This document shows positions 47,818-59,223 of a stretch of DNA of 64,000 nt, one piece after another (the stretch's first letter is position 1; every line of letters begins with the position of its first letter). Location of the stretch: positions 21,309,395 through 21,373,394 of the forward strand of contig JACGWO010000004.1 of NCBI GenBank assembly GCA_034509735.1, given 5' to 3'. Under the pieces are notes generated by a model that worked only from the letters and a program-made list of their open reading frames with translations, was not told the DNA's origin and ran no database searches. Made by a program: the position numbers and the translations under genes. The DNA is from Sesamum alatum. Taxonomy: Eukaryota; Streptophyta; Magnoliopsida; Lamiales; Pedaliaceae.

Positions 47818-49266
47818 TGTTATATGGAAGGATATTAAGGTCAAACTCCTATTTATGGGACTTTACTTCTCATAATAAGAAGGGAATAAAGCAAGAAGGA
47901 AGGAGTAATGAAGGGAAAAAAAAAGACAGAGATTAGGCAAAATTGCAAACTTGGTCCCATAAAATAGGGTGATTTTAAAAATAATCCCACACTTTATGAA
48001 GTTTTAAAAATAGTCCCATGTTTGATTAAATTTTGCAAAATGAGGTCTTTTAGTTGCACAATTAGGCCCACTCATATACTTGCCGTTAAAATTTAACGGT
48101 AGATGTCAATTAGTCTATGTTAACTTTTAATAGAAGGTGGAAAAAATAAGTTGCAATTCACGTGCTTGTTTTTTTGGAGGAAAATTGCTCTGCATTCCCT
48201 AAAATCCGCATTTCATCCTCATTTCTTCTTCAAATTCATTTTATCAAAGTTAATAAATATTAAGAGATATTGCCAGTTTTTTAATATTTGAGATTGAGAT
48301 TAATATAATGATAAAATTATATTGAGAAAACTTAAATTTCACAAGATATAATGATAACAATTAAATAGATGTTCATCTATTTAATTGTTATGAACATCTA
48401 TTTTCCCAATCAGGTTCTCTACAACATTTTCCTAATCAGTTGATGAACATCTATTTAATTGTTATCATTATATCTCGTGTAATTTAATTTAAATTTTTCT
48501 CAGTATAATTTTATCATTAATCTCAATCTTAATATGTTAAAAAACTGATAATTTCTCTTAATACTTATTAATTTTTAAAAAGTGAATATGAAGAAGAAAT
48601 GAGGACGAAATCAGGATTTTAGGGAATGAAAAGCAATTTTCCTTCAAAAAATAAGCACGTGAGTTGCAAACTTATTTTTTCCACCTTCTATTAACAGTTA
48701 ACAGAGACTTAATTGACATCTACCGTTATGTTTTTTAATGGCAAGTAATGAGTGGGACTAACTGTGCAATTAAAAGTCCTTATTTTGCAAAATTTAATCA
48801 AACATGGGACTATTTTTAAAAAATTATAAAATGTGGGACTATTTTTAAAATCACCCCATCTTATGGGACCAAGTTTGCAATTTTACCACAAAGATCATAA
48901 AAAGTAAGCACAATCTAAGGGATAAAGGAGACATTAATTTAAGGGATAGGGATCATTATGAAGGCTATGAAAGATTACATTTTTAACCCCAACGATGTTT
49001 CCTTAAATAGTACTTTATAAGGAAGTAAAGGTCAATTTTTTGAATTTCATCGACTTACCTTATTTAGATCAGTAGTATATATAGGACCTCCCATTTCTCA
49101 TTTGGGGGGGGGGGGGGGGGGGAGGAAGAGAGATAATTGTACTCAGAAGATACTTGAATAAATTGCAACGTATTGAGGATTGTACCAAATTCATTCATTA
49201 ATAAAGACCATATTATTTAATCTTAATATATCTTATTTGATTTTATTATATGTGATATCTGGCAAT
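47818..49266 (+). repeat. 5' LTR of the gypsy element, carrying a foldback MITE
   Basis: Starts TG at 47818; ends near 49266, shortly before the PBS. Without the inserted MITE (47935-48887) it is about 500 bases. A TATA-like GTAGTATATATAGGACC at about 49073-49089 and a G-run of 19-20 bases (about 49104-49122) lie in the 3' half. Confidence 0.65.
47935..48887. mobile_element. Foldback MITE inside the LTR
   Basis: 953 bases. Ends AGGCAAAATTGCAAACTTGG and (reverse complement) GGTAAAATTGCAAACTTGGT. Arms complementary over most of the length, e.g. GGTGGAAAAAATAAGTTGCA with its inverse near 48670. Flanks ACAGAGATT and ACAAAGATC agree at 7 of 9 positions, an aged 9-base duplication. Confidence 0.8.
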
Positions 49267-49273
49267 ATTAAAT

Positions 49274-49292
49274 TGGCGCAATCTGTGGAAAA
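49274..49292 (+). promoter_or_regulatory. Primer-binding site of the gypsy element
   Basis: TGGCGCAATCTGTGGAAAA, close to the TGGCGCC-(A/G)TCTGTGGGAA form seen in plant gypsy elements; one change (CC to CA) in the tRNA-pairing part. Confidence 0.7.
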
Positions 49293-49458
49293 ACACAGTC
49301 CCGATACGGAGAATGCAAACCCGATTAAAAGTACGAGATTTTGGAATGAATGATGAGACAAGACAAAGGGGACACTAGGGTAACGAAAGAGAAGTTCCCC
49401 CATTAGAAGATATGAATTTGAACCCTCTTCAGGGTGAAAGGCGGGGACATGAGGAAGT

Positions 49459-51090
49459 ATGGAAGTGGATGACTTACACCCTCCAGCACATCAACCCCCC
49501 ATGGTCCAAATGACTCAAGAAGCCCTCCAGCGAATGATCGAAGAGGCGTCCACCCGCGCAGTAAAAATGGCTATTTTCCACTTTATGGCTAACCGTCTGA
49601 GAGATCCTTCTCCCCTCCGTTCCCCTCACCGAGGCCGAGGTACACCCTTGGCCCCCGAGGGTAACAAGTCGAGGGAGGGTGGCCCCCCAGGACATGTCTG
49701 TAGAAGAAGAGTGAGGAAGCAGTCAAGCCTCTCCCCTGTCGTCCCCCGAGGAAGGAAAGAAGTCGGAGAAAGAGGAACTCGAGATGATGCTCGAGAGAGA
49801 ATGGCCACCAACAGTCAAAGGGAGAACATTTCTCGCCTCCAAGGAGTTACTGTCAATAATCAGAGGGAGAACCTTTCTCGCCTCCAAGGTGCTGCATACA
49901 ACCCCCTACCATTAGCTGTCGCGCCCCTAAGAAGGAGCCCATTCTCGATGCAAATCTTAGCAGAGGCATTACCTCAGGGTATACGAATCAGCAACTTGGC
50001 AGAATATGATGACACAGGTGATCAGAAGATCACTTGGATAAGTTCTTAGCTAAAGTCGATTTGCTGGACTTGAGAGATGCTTGATATTGTAAAATCTTCC
50101 GTACCACATTAGCAGGGAAAGCGATGCCGTAGTTTAACCAATTGTTCACGCATACGATCGAGAATTTTGAACAGTTGTCGCAACGATTCCTGCACCACTT
50201 TTCCATCAATAAGAGATACCCGAAAACCGCTTCTTACTTCTTCACGATAGTACAATGCGAGCAGAAAAGTCTGAGAGAATACGTGCAAAGATTTTTAGAA
50301 GCAGTATTAGAAATGCCCTATGTAAATCATGAATTGCTGGCGAACATCCTTCATCAAGGATTGTGAAAAGGGAGATTCTGAGAATCAATTGCAGGAAAAC
50401 CCCTAACTACCTTTGATGAACTCCTGAAGAGGGCCGAGAAGTACATTCGCACCAACGAAGCGATGGGACCTAAAACAGAATCAAGATATAAAAGTAAAGG
50501 CCAAGAGGGAGAAGAAAAAGACCCACGGAGAGAAGGAATGGGAGAGGCACAAGGCACATGCCCCCAGTAGGTTTCACGCAATACACACCCCTTAAGGTGC
50601 CGAGAGCAGAAATCTAACTATCGCGGAACAACAGGGAATAGTTCAATGGCTCCGTAGAATGAAAGATAACCCGAAGAGACTTAAATCTGACCAATACTGT
50701 TGATTTCACAAAGACCGTGGACACAGTATGGAGAATTGCTACCATCTAAAAAATGAAATCAAAAAGTTGATATAGAGGGGGTATCTGAAAGAATATGTGG
50801 GAAACTACTCCCAACAACAAGAACCGACCCCTGCCCCACGAAGGCTGGATGAGAGTTTTGAAAAGGCGAAAAGATCTAAAAGGAGAGAAAAAGGAAAAAA
50901 AAACCCTGCCAACAACGGGAATAATAGGAGTTGTCATGGGAGGTCCGACTGGAAGAGACTCAGCAAGAGCTAGAAAGGTGCTGGTAAGAGTCACCACATC
51001 TACACAAGAGTTAAAGCATGTGACGAAGGAGTCCACATGGGGGTTTCAGAGGAAGAATCACTTTCACCTCAAAAGACTTAGGAAAAGGAA
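49459..51090 (+). pseudogene. Gypsy gag, multiply interrupted
   Basis: First frame 49459-50049 (196 codons) has an acidic start, an Arg-rich middle with a twofold QRENISRLQG repeat, and LPQGIRISNLAEYD, the usual lead into the capsid. Then Retrotrans_gag blocks in shifted frames: FTHTIENFEQLSQRFLHHF, QCEQKSLREYVQRF (50142-50366), PLTTFDELLKRAEKYI, and HKDRGHSMENCYHLKNEI with a degenerate zinc knuckle at about 50710. MGGPTGRDSARARK at about 50937 precedes protease. At least five stops or shifts. Confidence 0.8.
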
Positions 51091-51500
51091 TACCCCCACA
51101 TAATGTCGCATTTGTAATCTCCGCTATAGTCTCCAACTTCTCAGTGAAAAAAGTATTAGTGGATAGTGGAAGCGCGCCAGACATTCTCTTCCTCAGGGCT
51201 TTCTCGCAAATGGGGATTGAAGCTAACATGCTGACAAGAGTGAACACCCCCTTGATCGGATTCAATGGAAGCGCCGCGGAACCACTAGGAGAAATTGTGT
51301 TACCAATCTCCATAGGAACACACCCACACAGAGCCACAAATATGTTGAAGTTTTTAGTAGTGGATGCTCCATCGTCATACAATATCATCTTGGGATGCCC
51401 AAGTTTAAATTCCTTTAGAGCAGTGGTATCAACTTACCACATAAAGATCAAGTTCCCGACTTATATTGGAGAGGAGGTAGGAGATCGCTGTTTGGCCTGA
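51090..51500 (+). CDS. Gypsy aspartic protease domain
   Basis: VKKVLVDSGSAPDILFL holds the D-S-G catalytic triplet. The flap region and the second hydrophobic block follow: LIGFNGSAAEPLGEIVLP, FLVVDAPSSYNIILGCPSLN, VVSTYHIKIKFPT. This is a retropepsin-like domain that would process the gag-pol polyprotein. It is one uninterrupted frame of 118 codons from the internal Met, with no proper start of its own as part of the polyprotein. Confidence 0.85.
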   Translation: MPPHNVAFVISAIVSNFSVKKVLVDSGSAPDILFLRAFSQMGIEANMLTRVNTPLIGFNGSAAEPLGEIVLPISIGTHPHRATNMLKFLVVDAPSSYNIILGCPSLNSFRAVVSTYHIKIKFPTYIGEEVGDRCLA

Positions 51501-51859
51501 GAATGTCACGCCAATATCCTCAAACAAAAGAAGGAGACCCTCAAAGAGAAGGATGCAAGAACGGAGGAAAACATTATGAAAAGAATTACAACAGAATTTC
51601 CCCACCATCAATTGCCGCTAAAACAATATGATCAACACTCAAACAAGAAGAAAATAGAGGAAGAAAGGTTAGCAGCTGGTGAACAATTAAAGTCGATCCA
51701 AATTATGGTGGAGAATCCTAAAAAAACCACTTCCATAGGAACTACCATGGAACCTAGTATGGAAACGGAATTAGTCCGATTTCTCCAAGATCATGCAAAA
51801 ATCTTCGCTTGAAGTGTTCATGGTCTAGTCGGAATCAACCCTGAGGTGATGATCCATCG

Positions 51860-53130
51860 CTTAAATGTCAGCCTGACAAGACGAAGCAGAAGAAGAGAAG
51901 CTTTGGGCAGGAGGAAAAAAAAATCATAAAAGAAGATGCAGAAAAATTGCTTGAAGCAGATTACATTCGCCCAATATAATATCTTGAATGGCTGGCAAAT
52001 GTAGTCTTGGTCCCCAAACCTAACGACAAATGCAGGATGTGCATTGACTTCACAGATTTCAGTCGGGCATGCCCAAGAGATTCCTACCCCTTGCCAAGGA
52101 TTATACCTTAGTAGACTCGACAACTGGCTGTGAAATGATGAGTTTTCTTGACATATTCCAGGGATATAACTGGATCGCCCTAGCATCTGAGGACCAACAG
52201 AAAACAAGCTTCATAACTGAACAAGGCACCTTTTGCTACAAAGTGATGCCATTTGAATTAAAGAATGCAGGAGCTATATACCAAAGACTGGTCAATAAGG
52301 CTTTCCAAAGCTTGATAGGGCGAAACGTGGAAGTCTATATAGACGACATGTTAGTCAAAAGTCGTGATAGAAAAGACCACATCCAAGACCTTCAAGAATG
52401 CTTCAAGATAATCGAAGCACTGGGAATGAAGTTTAACCCTTCCAAGTGCACGTTTGGAGTTCAAGGAGGAAAATTTTTGGGCTACCTCGTTTCCTATCGA
52501 GGGATCGAGGCCAACCTAAAAAAAATAAAGGCCATTCAAGAAATGCGCCCGTCAAAAACGAAGAAGGAGGTCCAGAGGTTGACCGGAAGAATGACTGCAT
52601 TGAGTAGGTTCATCTCAAAGGGAGCAGAGAAAGGACTCCCGTTCTTTAAGGTTTTAATAAAAATAAAAGACTTCTCCTGGAATCAAGAATGTCAAGAAGC
52701 ATTCGACCATCTCAAGGCATATCACTGTTGTTGATGAAATCGGGCAAGGAGAATAATTGTTCCTATACCTCGCAGCCTTAGCAGAGACAGTAAGTGCGGT
52801 GTTTGTAAGGGCAGAAGGAAAAAACACAAGCTGGTCTATTATATGAGTAAGACATTGCAAAGACCAGAACCCAAATACCCTCCAATTGAGAAATTAGCAC
52901 TACTGTTGATCATGGCAGCTAGAAAGCTAAGGTCGTATTTCCCAATCATACCAAGTGGTCGTGCTAACCAACCATCCCCTAAAACACATTTTTTCAAGCC
53001 CAAATGCATTAGGGAGAATGGTAAAATGGACAGTGGAACTGAGTGAGCATGGAATTGACTTCCAACCCCGATTGGCCATTAAAACACATGTCTTGGCAGA
53101 TTTTATTTCAGAGATAATTGGAGAAGAAAC
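51860..53130 (+). pseudogene. Gypsy reverse transcriptase and first RNase H
   Basis: WLANVVLVPKPNDKCRMCIDFTDF, then 52069-52734 (221 codons) with FLDIFQGYNWIAL, TFCYKVMPFELKNAGA and the catalytic YIDDM, then KCTFGVQGGKFLGYLVS and RFISKGAEKGLPFF. RNase H follows in broken frames (LYLAALAETVSAVFV, VVLTNHPLKHIF, MVKWTVELSEHGIDF, HVLADFISE). The frame is shifted near 52095 and stopped after 52734. Confidence 0.9.
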
Positions 53131-53200
53131 TAAAACAAAACCTAGTATATGGAAGATGTTTGTCGATGGATCATATCATCCAATCGTTCAATATCTCCAA
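53131..53200 (+). pseudogene. Stub of the second (archaeal-type) RNase H
   Basis: KPSIWKMFVDGSYH is the start of the extra RNase H domain (W-x-hh-DGS) present in Tat elements. It runs directly into HPIVQYLQGGTLPKDPNEARII, the linker before integrase (shown here in part), in one frame. About 110 residues appear deleted without a frameshift. Confidence 0.65.
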
Positions 53201-54385
53201 GGAGGGACCCTCCCGAAAGATCCGAATGAAGCAAGGATTATAAAAATACGATCGACAATATTCATCTTACTCGATGGGGAGTTGTATAAAAGAGGATTTT
53301 CTTCACCCCTCTTGAAATGTTTGGAACCTGGTAAGGCGGAATACGTTCTTCGAGAAGTGCATGAAGGCAGCTGTGGCAATCACTCAGGAGCTAGATCCCT
53401 CGCTAAAATTTTTTAAGGTAAGGATATTATTGGCCGACCATATTGAAGGACGACACAACCCTAGTGTGAAAATGTTCCCATGTCAAAAGTACGCAAATTA
53501 CTTGCATAATCCTGTTGCATTCATGAAAACTCTAGAAAAGCCCCTACCCATTTGACATGTGGGGAATGGATATAGTGGGGAAATTGCCCCGAGCTATAGG
53601 ACAAAATGAATACTTGATTGTTGCTGTTGATTATTTTCACAAAGTGGGTGGAAGCAGAACCATTAGCAAAAATAATTAAGAAGGAGGTGATCAAGTTTGT
53701 TTGGAAAAACATCATTTGCCGATTCGGCATCCTCCGAGCTATAGCCACAGACAATGGAACACAATTTCAGGGGAGCAAAATAAAGGGCTGGCTAGAAGAA
53801 CTGAAAATCAAATAACTCTTTACGTCGGTAAGCAATCCTTAGGCAAATGAGCAGGCTGAGGTAACTAACAGACCATCTTTCATCAATTGAAGCATCTAGG
53901 GGATGCCAAGGGGAATTGGGTGCAAGAACTCCTTAGAGTCTTATGGGCATATCGCACCACCCCAAGACAAGCAACACAAGAAACACCGTTCAACCTAGTG
54001 TACGGGATGGAAGCAGTGCTCCCAACTGAAATAGGAGAAGAAACTTGGAGAGTACGTTCTTACAATGAGGAAGATAATTCGTACGCCAGAAGGGGAGGTT
54101 TGGACTTAATTGAAGAAACCAAAGATAAGGATCGGAGCAGAGTGCAGGCCTACAAACAGCTGATGGCAAAGGCATACAATGATATAGTACGCCCCCAAGG
54201 TTTCCAAGAAGGAGATTTGGTACTAAGAAAGACAGAAGTGACGTGACCTATCGGGAAGCTAGACGCTAAATGGGATGACCCATACAAAGTGATTGAAGTT
54301 GTGGGTCCAGGGACTTACAAGTTAGAAAGAGGAGATGGAAAACCGCTCCATCGTACCTGGAATGTAAAGAATTTGAAAAAGTAAT
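53200..54385 (+). pseudogene. Gypsy integrase, interrupted
   Basis: N-terminal zinc-binding block (REVHEGSCGNHSGARSLA), catalytic core pieces (FTKWVEAEPLAKI, FGILRAIATDNGTQFQG with its Asp), then NWVQELLRVLWAYRTTPRQA, FNLVYGMEAVLPTEIGEE, a long helical spacer, and the C-terminal module GDLVLRKTEVT...KWDDPYKVIEV...GTYKLERGDGK...TWNVKNLKK. The longest frame is 53887-54246. A stop at 54244 interrupts the C-terminal module. Confidence 0.88.
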
Positions 54386-54830
54386 ATGTATGATGTGATC
54401 GCTCCAATGAATAAAGTTTCTGTTATTTCGTGTTTATTCTCGCTCCATTATTGTCAATTATCGCAAGTATCTCCCAAATAGAAAAGTCTCAAAATGACTA
54501 GAAAATCACATAGTAAAATCCAAAAGGTTTGCAGCCACACGCATGCCTGAAAATTATGCCAACATACTACCTTGTGGGGCGGTATCCCTCTCAAAGTAAA
54601 GGGCAAAAATATCTCATGTGAGACTTCCAAAGTATGGAAATTCCTTGCACAAAAGACTGTTTAAAAAGGAAAAACGGGTATGAATCATCAAAGAACTAAG
54701 AAAGCAAGAAATTAGAATACTCATAACATAATGATAATGTTCGCATCCCAAAAGCATTCATAATAAATAAGTCTAGTAATAAGTTCTTATAAACTAAGCC
54801 ATGGAAATAATTCAAGAACTAAAAAAATCA
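54386..54830. other. Spacer between integrase and antisense gene
   Basis: No ORF or clear repeat. The covarying hairpins of the other gypsy fragment are not seen here. Confidence 0.5.
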
Positions 54831-54946
54831 AGGTTCCACGTCCGCCCTGGCAGGAACAACCTCCAACATAGGAACAGCTCGTGGAACGTCAACATCCCCA
54901 CTAAGGGGAGGAACAACTGCAACTTTGCCTCCATCATCGGATCCTC

Positions 54947-57143
54947 CTAAATCAACCACCGAAGGGTCCAGAAATAGGAAATCTCCCCCGGGAAAATGTC
55001 CACTGGAGCGAAGAGTGGACCGACAATAGGAATGGTTTGATCATACAAGTCCTCAGCCTTCACAAGAGCAGCTCGCTCGAAGTCTCCAGACTTCTCAAAT
55101 TCTTCTTTGAAGTTAGATCTTACGCACTCCAGATATATCTTCCCCGCCTTAGACTGAAGAAACTTGGACCCGGACGCCTCTTCCTTACTTAAAGCTTCCC
55201 TAAGCTCCTTGCATAGAGCGATGGAGTCCGCCAATTTTCCTTCCAAATGCTCCTTGGCCTTATTCGCCTTAGCTAAGGCCGACGTTAGTCGGCTCATCTC
55301 ATTTTGATACCTTTCAAAACGTTTGTGAACTACCTTTGCTAGAGTGTTAACCTGCAAATGAAACAATGAGAAGATTATAAGCAACTATTAAAAAGAAACA
55401 TAAGCAAATAAAGGAAGAAGGAAAACCATTTACCCTTGTAGACTCCCCACAAAGCATACTCACAGATCCATCATCAGAAAGGTTGGCAAACTTGGATACA
55501 TCAAAGTCACTAACCATAGGGCGAAGTTTCTCCCGAGCTATCTGAACGTAGGCCGCATCCCAATAAGAAAACACCCCTCGCGACGATTTATCCCATAAGT
55601 AAAATAACCTTTCCCAAATCCATGTTGGGGAAGGTCAGACGAGGACTCGCGAGGATGCTTAGAACCACCCCACATAGAACTCGGAGGCGGTGAATGTCGA
55701 CCTCCTGAAGCATCTCGCAATTGCTGAGGACTAGGACCCCGCTGATCATTCTGATTCCTACCACTAGTGAGAGATCGAACTCGAGAAGAATTTTCTGAGG
55801 GATTATCACGGACAACTTTGAAGCGACGGGCTTCCTCCAAATAAATTTTTCCTGCAAAGAGAAGACCACAAATAGATAATCAAGACATGATTTACCTCAT
55901 ATAACCATAAAATAACAAAAGAGAAGATAATACCATCAGGAAACATACGCGATATGTTAAGACTTCATTAAACAACCCCGCTTCGATAAAGAACACTTTG
56001 AGGTCATGACTAGGAGGAAAGGCGACAGAAGAATCCCTCCACAGGACACAAAGCCCTCACTCAGAATCTTGAATGTAAAAGAACCTCCCATTCCAGGGAC
56101 CCTGAGACGAGGTATACCCATCAAGAAACTTGCACCCACTCCCGGGATAGAAGAAGAAATATGAATTGTTTAAGACCTTTTTAATAGTAAAAAGAGTATG
56201 AAAAGCCTCTATAGAAGGGTGAAGCTCTAAGTCCTCCAAACGACAAAGGAAACCTAGGAAGAACATGAAGGAGTTGGGGGTGAGTTGGCTAATGCAAAAA
56301 CCTACGCTTTTAACAATTTCCACTAACAAGGGGTGGGGGCGGGAGAAAGAAAAAAACCCTAGGAGAAGTACACGGAATACGCAGTAAAGAAACTCGGTGG
56401 GTGATGTTTAATCCTATCTCCTTGGGAGGAAAGAATAAACTCAACAGGGGGGAAGGAATTGTGATTCTCTTCCAAGTAGTGAGATCTTCAACAGTAAGGA
56501 TGCTATCACAGACATCCGCGTCCATGGCATGAGAACGAGGTTTTGGCGCTGAAGAACATTTCCCCAAATCCTCCGAAACAACCAAAGGAACCTTAGGACT
56601 AACGGCCTTAGGAGAAGAAGAGGCGGAACCAAATAAACATCTGAAGAGTCGGCCGAACAATCGGAGATTACGAATTGCTTCAACAACTTCAAGCGCTAAA
56701 CTATCCTCATCATCATCTAAGATTATTGGGTTCAAAGCTTGAGGAATATTAGACTGACGACGTGACAATCCCTCGCCACGAAGCAAATAATTGGGGTGAA
56801 AAAGATCGCCCCGACCACGTTGGCCGAGGCGAGAAGACTTGCCTCGGCCAAAATGTTTGAGGCCTATGTCTCGGCCAGCCTGGTCGAGGACTATGCCACA
56901 ACCAACAGGTTGGCCGAGGACGCCTCGGCCAGCCTGGTCGAGGGCGCTGCCTCGACAGTAGGCTGAGGATGCCTCGACCAGCACGGTCGAGGGTACCTCA
57001 GCCACCCTCTTGACCGAGGCGACACAATTGGGTATTTGAGGGAGAATTAATTCCCCTCTACCCGGAGATAAACCTGGATTATTTGAATAAGGCATTGATG
57101 CGAGAGATAAACGAGAAAAATACGGAACAAAGTGAAAACACAA
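54947..57143 (-). CDS. Antisense gene of the gypsy element (Transposase_28-like), spliced
   Basis: Read from 57143: a Gly/Arg-rich N-terminus encoded by a minisatellite, ALNPIILDDDEDS, then about 56330-55960 with LTPNSFMFFLGFLCRLEDLEL, FLDGYTSSQGPWNGRFFYIQD, resembling the putative gypsy-type transposon domain (PF04195). Intron 55933-55852 joins YRVCFLM to GKIYLEEARRFKV; intron 55433-55352 joins GESTR to VNTLAKVVHKRFERY. The last exon is a coiled coil (SRLTSALAKANKAKEHLEGKL) ending near 54947. Both introns are 82 bases with GT-AG ends. Frames shift near 56310, so this copy is probably inactive. Role in the element is unknown. Confidence 0.6.
56815..57020. repeat. GC-rich minisatellite in antisense gene N-terminus
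   Basis: Four to five degenerate units of about 45-60 bases built on CCTCGGCCAGCCTGGTCGAGG and TTGGCCGAGG; each unit is partly palindromic (CTCGGCC/GGCCGAG). Confidence 0.7.
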
Positions 57144-57390
57144 ACTCGAAAAGAAGACTCCTCGAATTTAAAGATAAAGTGTACCTTTTCGGTTGGACAT
57201 TCGTAATCAGTAGGAGTCAAGGACAACTTTGAAGAGGCGACACTATAGAAACTTGAGAATTACGTTAAGAAAAGAAGTGACGGAAGAGCACATGAATGCA
57301 AGTCTAAGCGTTTATATACCTGCAACAAAGAAGACTTTACCAAAAGATGAAGATTGCTAACCAAATCTCAATATTTTATTTTCAATAATT

Positions 57391-57462
57391 GGGACTTGGA
57401 GGGATTAATGATATGAAAGGATCTTAAGGTCAAACCCATATTTATGGGAATTTACTTCTCAA
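57391..57462 (+). repeat. Purine-rich tract and truncated 3' LTR
   Basis: GGGACTTGGAGGGATTAA (57391-57408) precedes TGATATGAAAGG at 57409. Similarity to the 5' LTR ends after TTTACTTCTCA at about 57461. Confidence 0.6.
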
Positions 57463-57764
57463 CAAAAATGTATAGATATTATAATATTTGTTTGGATTGA
57501 GTGGACTTTTGAAACTCTATGAAAAGTTCTAAGACGTCATTTTATTTGTTTTGTTGAGCACGTTCCAGTTGTGTTCATTACGAAATTACATTGAAAGCCG
57601 ACTTTCACAGAGTATAAAAAATGTCTCATTTATTCTAATACATTGTTCAGTTTGTCGTCACAGTATGTGTGTATGTGACTTTTAGATGTTTTAATGTCCA
57701 ACTTGTGTAATGACAAGATTCTTGCTAGCGAGTTTTAGGCCCTAGGCTAGACGATTGCGAAGGC
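57463..57764. other. Spacer between gypsy element and LINE
   Basis: No coding or repeat signature recognised. Confidence 0.5.
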
Positions 57765-57803
57765 TTTTTTCTTTTGAAGGGAAAATATCATAAATGAGAA
57801 TAG

Positions 57804-58367
57804 TTATACAGACATATCCTCACCATCCAAATCAGAAAAAGCACCTCTAGCAATCTTATGAGCCGCGATATTGGCGTCACGAGGCACATGATTGAATTTG
57901 CAAAAGATAAACGTTTTGGTATGATTTCTAATGTCCTGTAACAGGTTCCCCAAGACTGAAGAGTCTGGTTCCTCAGATGATAATTTAGAGATGACTGAGA
58001 GGCAATCTCTTTCGACGATAACATGGTTCCAGCCCATATCGATACCAAATCTGACCACTATAGCTGCCGCAAGCAATTCTGCATGATTAGGCGCTGCTTT
58101 GAATGATAAGTGCTGTTGTCTCCATCTAATGCAGGAGCCATCCGAGAGACGAGCAATGGCACCTGCCTCGACCGAGTTGGTTTCCGCGAACGTAGCCCCG
58201 TCAAAGTTGATCTTGACCATTCCTTCAGGTGGTGGCTGCCAAGAACAAATGTCCATTTTCCTGCTATTCGTACTTTGAAGGGAGAGGTTGTATTCCATGA
58301 AATCAGTCAGGGTCCTTGCTTGTTCCACAATCTCCATCGGAGAGCAACCCACAATAGTCCAGAGCAC
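57804..58367 (-). CDS. LINE RNase H domain
   Basis: 187 codons. RNase H1 signatures: KINFDGATF (first Asp), NHAELLAAAIVV (Glu), VIVERDCLSVI (second Asp) and VPRDANIAAHKIAR (last Asp, followed by His). It would degrade the RNA strand of the RNA-DNA hybrid in reverse transcription. It is the C-terminal end of ORF2; the stop after DGEDMSV is near the element's tail. Confidence 0.85.
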   Translation of the reverse strand: MLWTIVGCSPMEIVEQARTLTDFMEYNLSLQSTNSRKMDICSWQPPPEGMVKINFDGATFAETNSVEAGAIARLSDGSCIRWRQQHLSFKAAPNHAELLAAAIVVRFGIDMGWNHVIVERDCLSVISKLSSEEPDSSVLGNLLQDIRNHTKTFIFCKFNHVPRDANIAAHKIARGAFSDLDGEDMSV

Positions 58368-58470
58368 TTGGTTTTGATTCTTTCACAGCTGCCAGCATAT
58401 AACGAGAGCTTGGTTCGTCTCCGCCGCTTTTAGCTCCTCTGTTAGTCCTCGGAACCACCTCTCGACAGAA

Positions 58471-58653
58471 TCATCCCAGGCCAAAAGGACATGCTAAGAC
58501 AAGTTGGAGAGCCCAACCCTGTCGGGCAATAGGGCAGGTAAGGAAAATGTGCTGGGAATCCTCTCCGACAGCTTTACAGGTTGGGCAAAAATTATCCATC
58601 ATCGGGTTTCGTTGAGCCAGATTTGATAACGTAGGAAGGGCGCACCTGCACAA
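58471..58653 (-). pseudogene. LINE zinc-binding region (zf-RVT)
   Basis: CPTCKAVGEDSQHIFLTCP shows the C-x2-C...H-x4-C pattern of the zf-RVT domain, between RT and RNase H, with frame breaks on both sides. Confidence 0.75.
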
Positions 58654-59223
58654 TCGCCACCTGAAGGTTTTTACTCTCGGAGGAGTGAACCTGTTCCATA
58701 CAAAGTTCCACCCATCAGCAGCCCCAGAGATGGAAATCGAGGCAACATCCCGAAGGCTCAGTGAAAGTGTAGGGGGTGGGCACTCTTGACTGTGAATTTT
58801 CCGTTAGTGTTGAAAGTACCATATCAAGGAACCCGATTGTGAATTACTGCCCAATGGGATGACCAGCACTACCTTAGCATCAATTGTATGAAAAGTGTCC
58901 CTAACTTTCTGTTCATCCCATCCTCTAGCCGTGTGGTCAATAAGATAGGCTACCTTTATAAGCTCATCTGGAGCATTTGGTCTATGGATAGGTCTGAAGT
59001 CCAAGTGCGGAGTCCATCTATCCGTCCAAATACAAATGGAATTCCCGTTTCCCACACGCCATTTAGAGCCAGCCTCAATTAAGTAATGAGAGCCGAGGAT
59101 GCTCTTTCAAGAGAGAGAAGGCCTACGTCCGAGCGTTGCATGAAAGAAATCAGTCATTGGGAAATATTTAGCTTTGAAGACACGACCTACCAAGGAGTTC
59201 GGATGTTGAATAATACGCCACGC

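Larger units (their letters stand above)
47818..57462 (+). mobile_element. Ty3/gypsy retrotransposon, Tat-type, decayed
   Basis: Order: 5' LTR, PBS, gag, protease, RT, RNase H, remnant of a second RNase H, integrase, antisense gene, purine-rich tract, start of 3' LTR. The second RNase H and the antisense gene are traits of the Tat lineage. LTR starts match: TGTTATATGGAAGGATATTA at 47818 and TGATATGAAAGGATCTTAAG at 57409, followed by GGTCAAAC-CC/TC-TATTTATGGGA. The 3' LTR stops matching after about 53 bases. Multiple stops show it is inactive. Confidence 0.85.

Noticed and set aside
48350..48490. Hairpin ATTAAATAGATGTTCATCTA and neighbours as a terminator or regulatory RNA
   Set aside because: It is simply the centre of the foldback MITE at 47935-48887.
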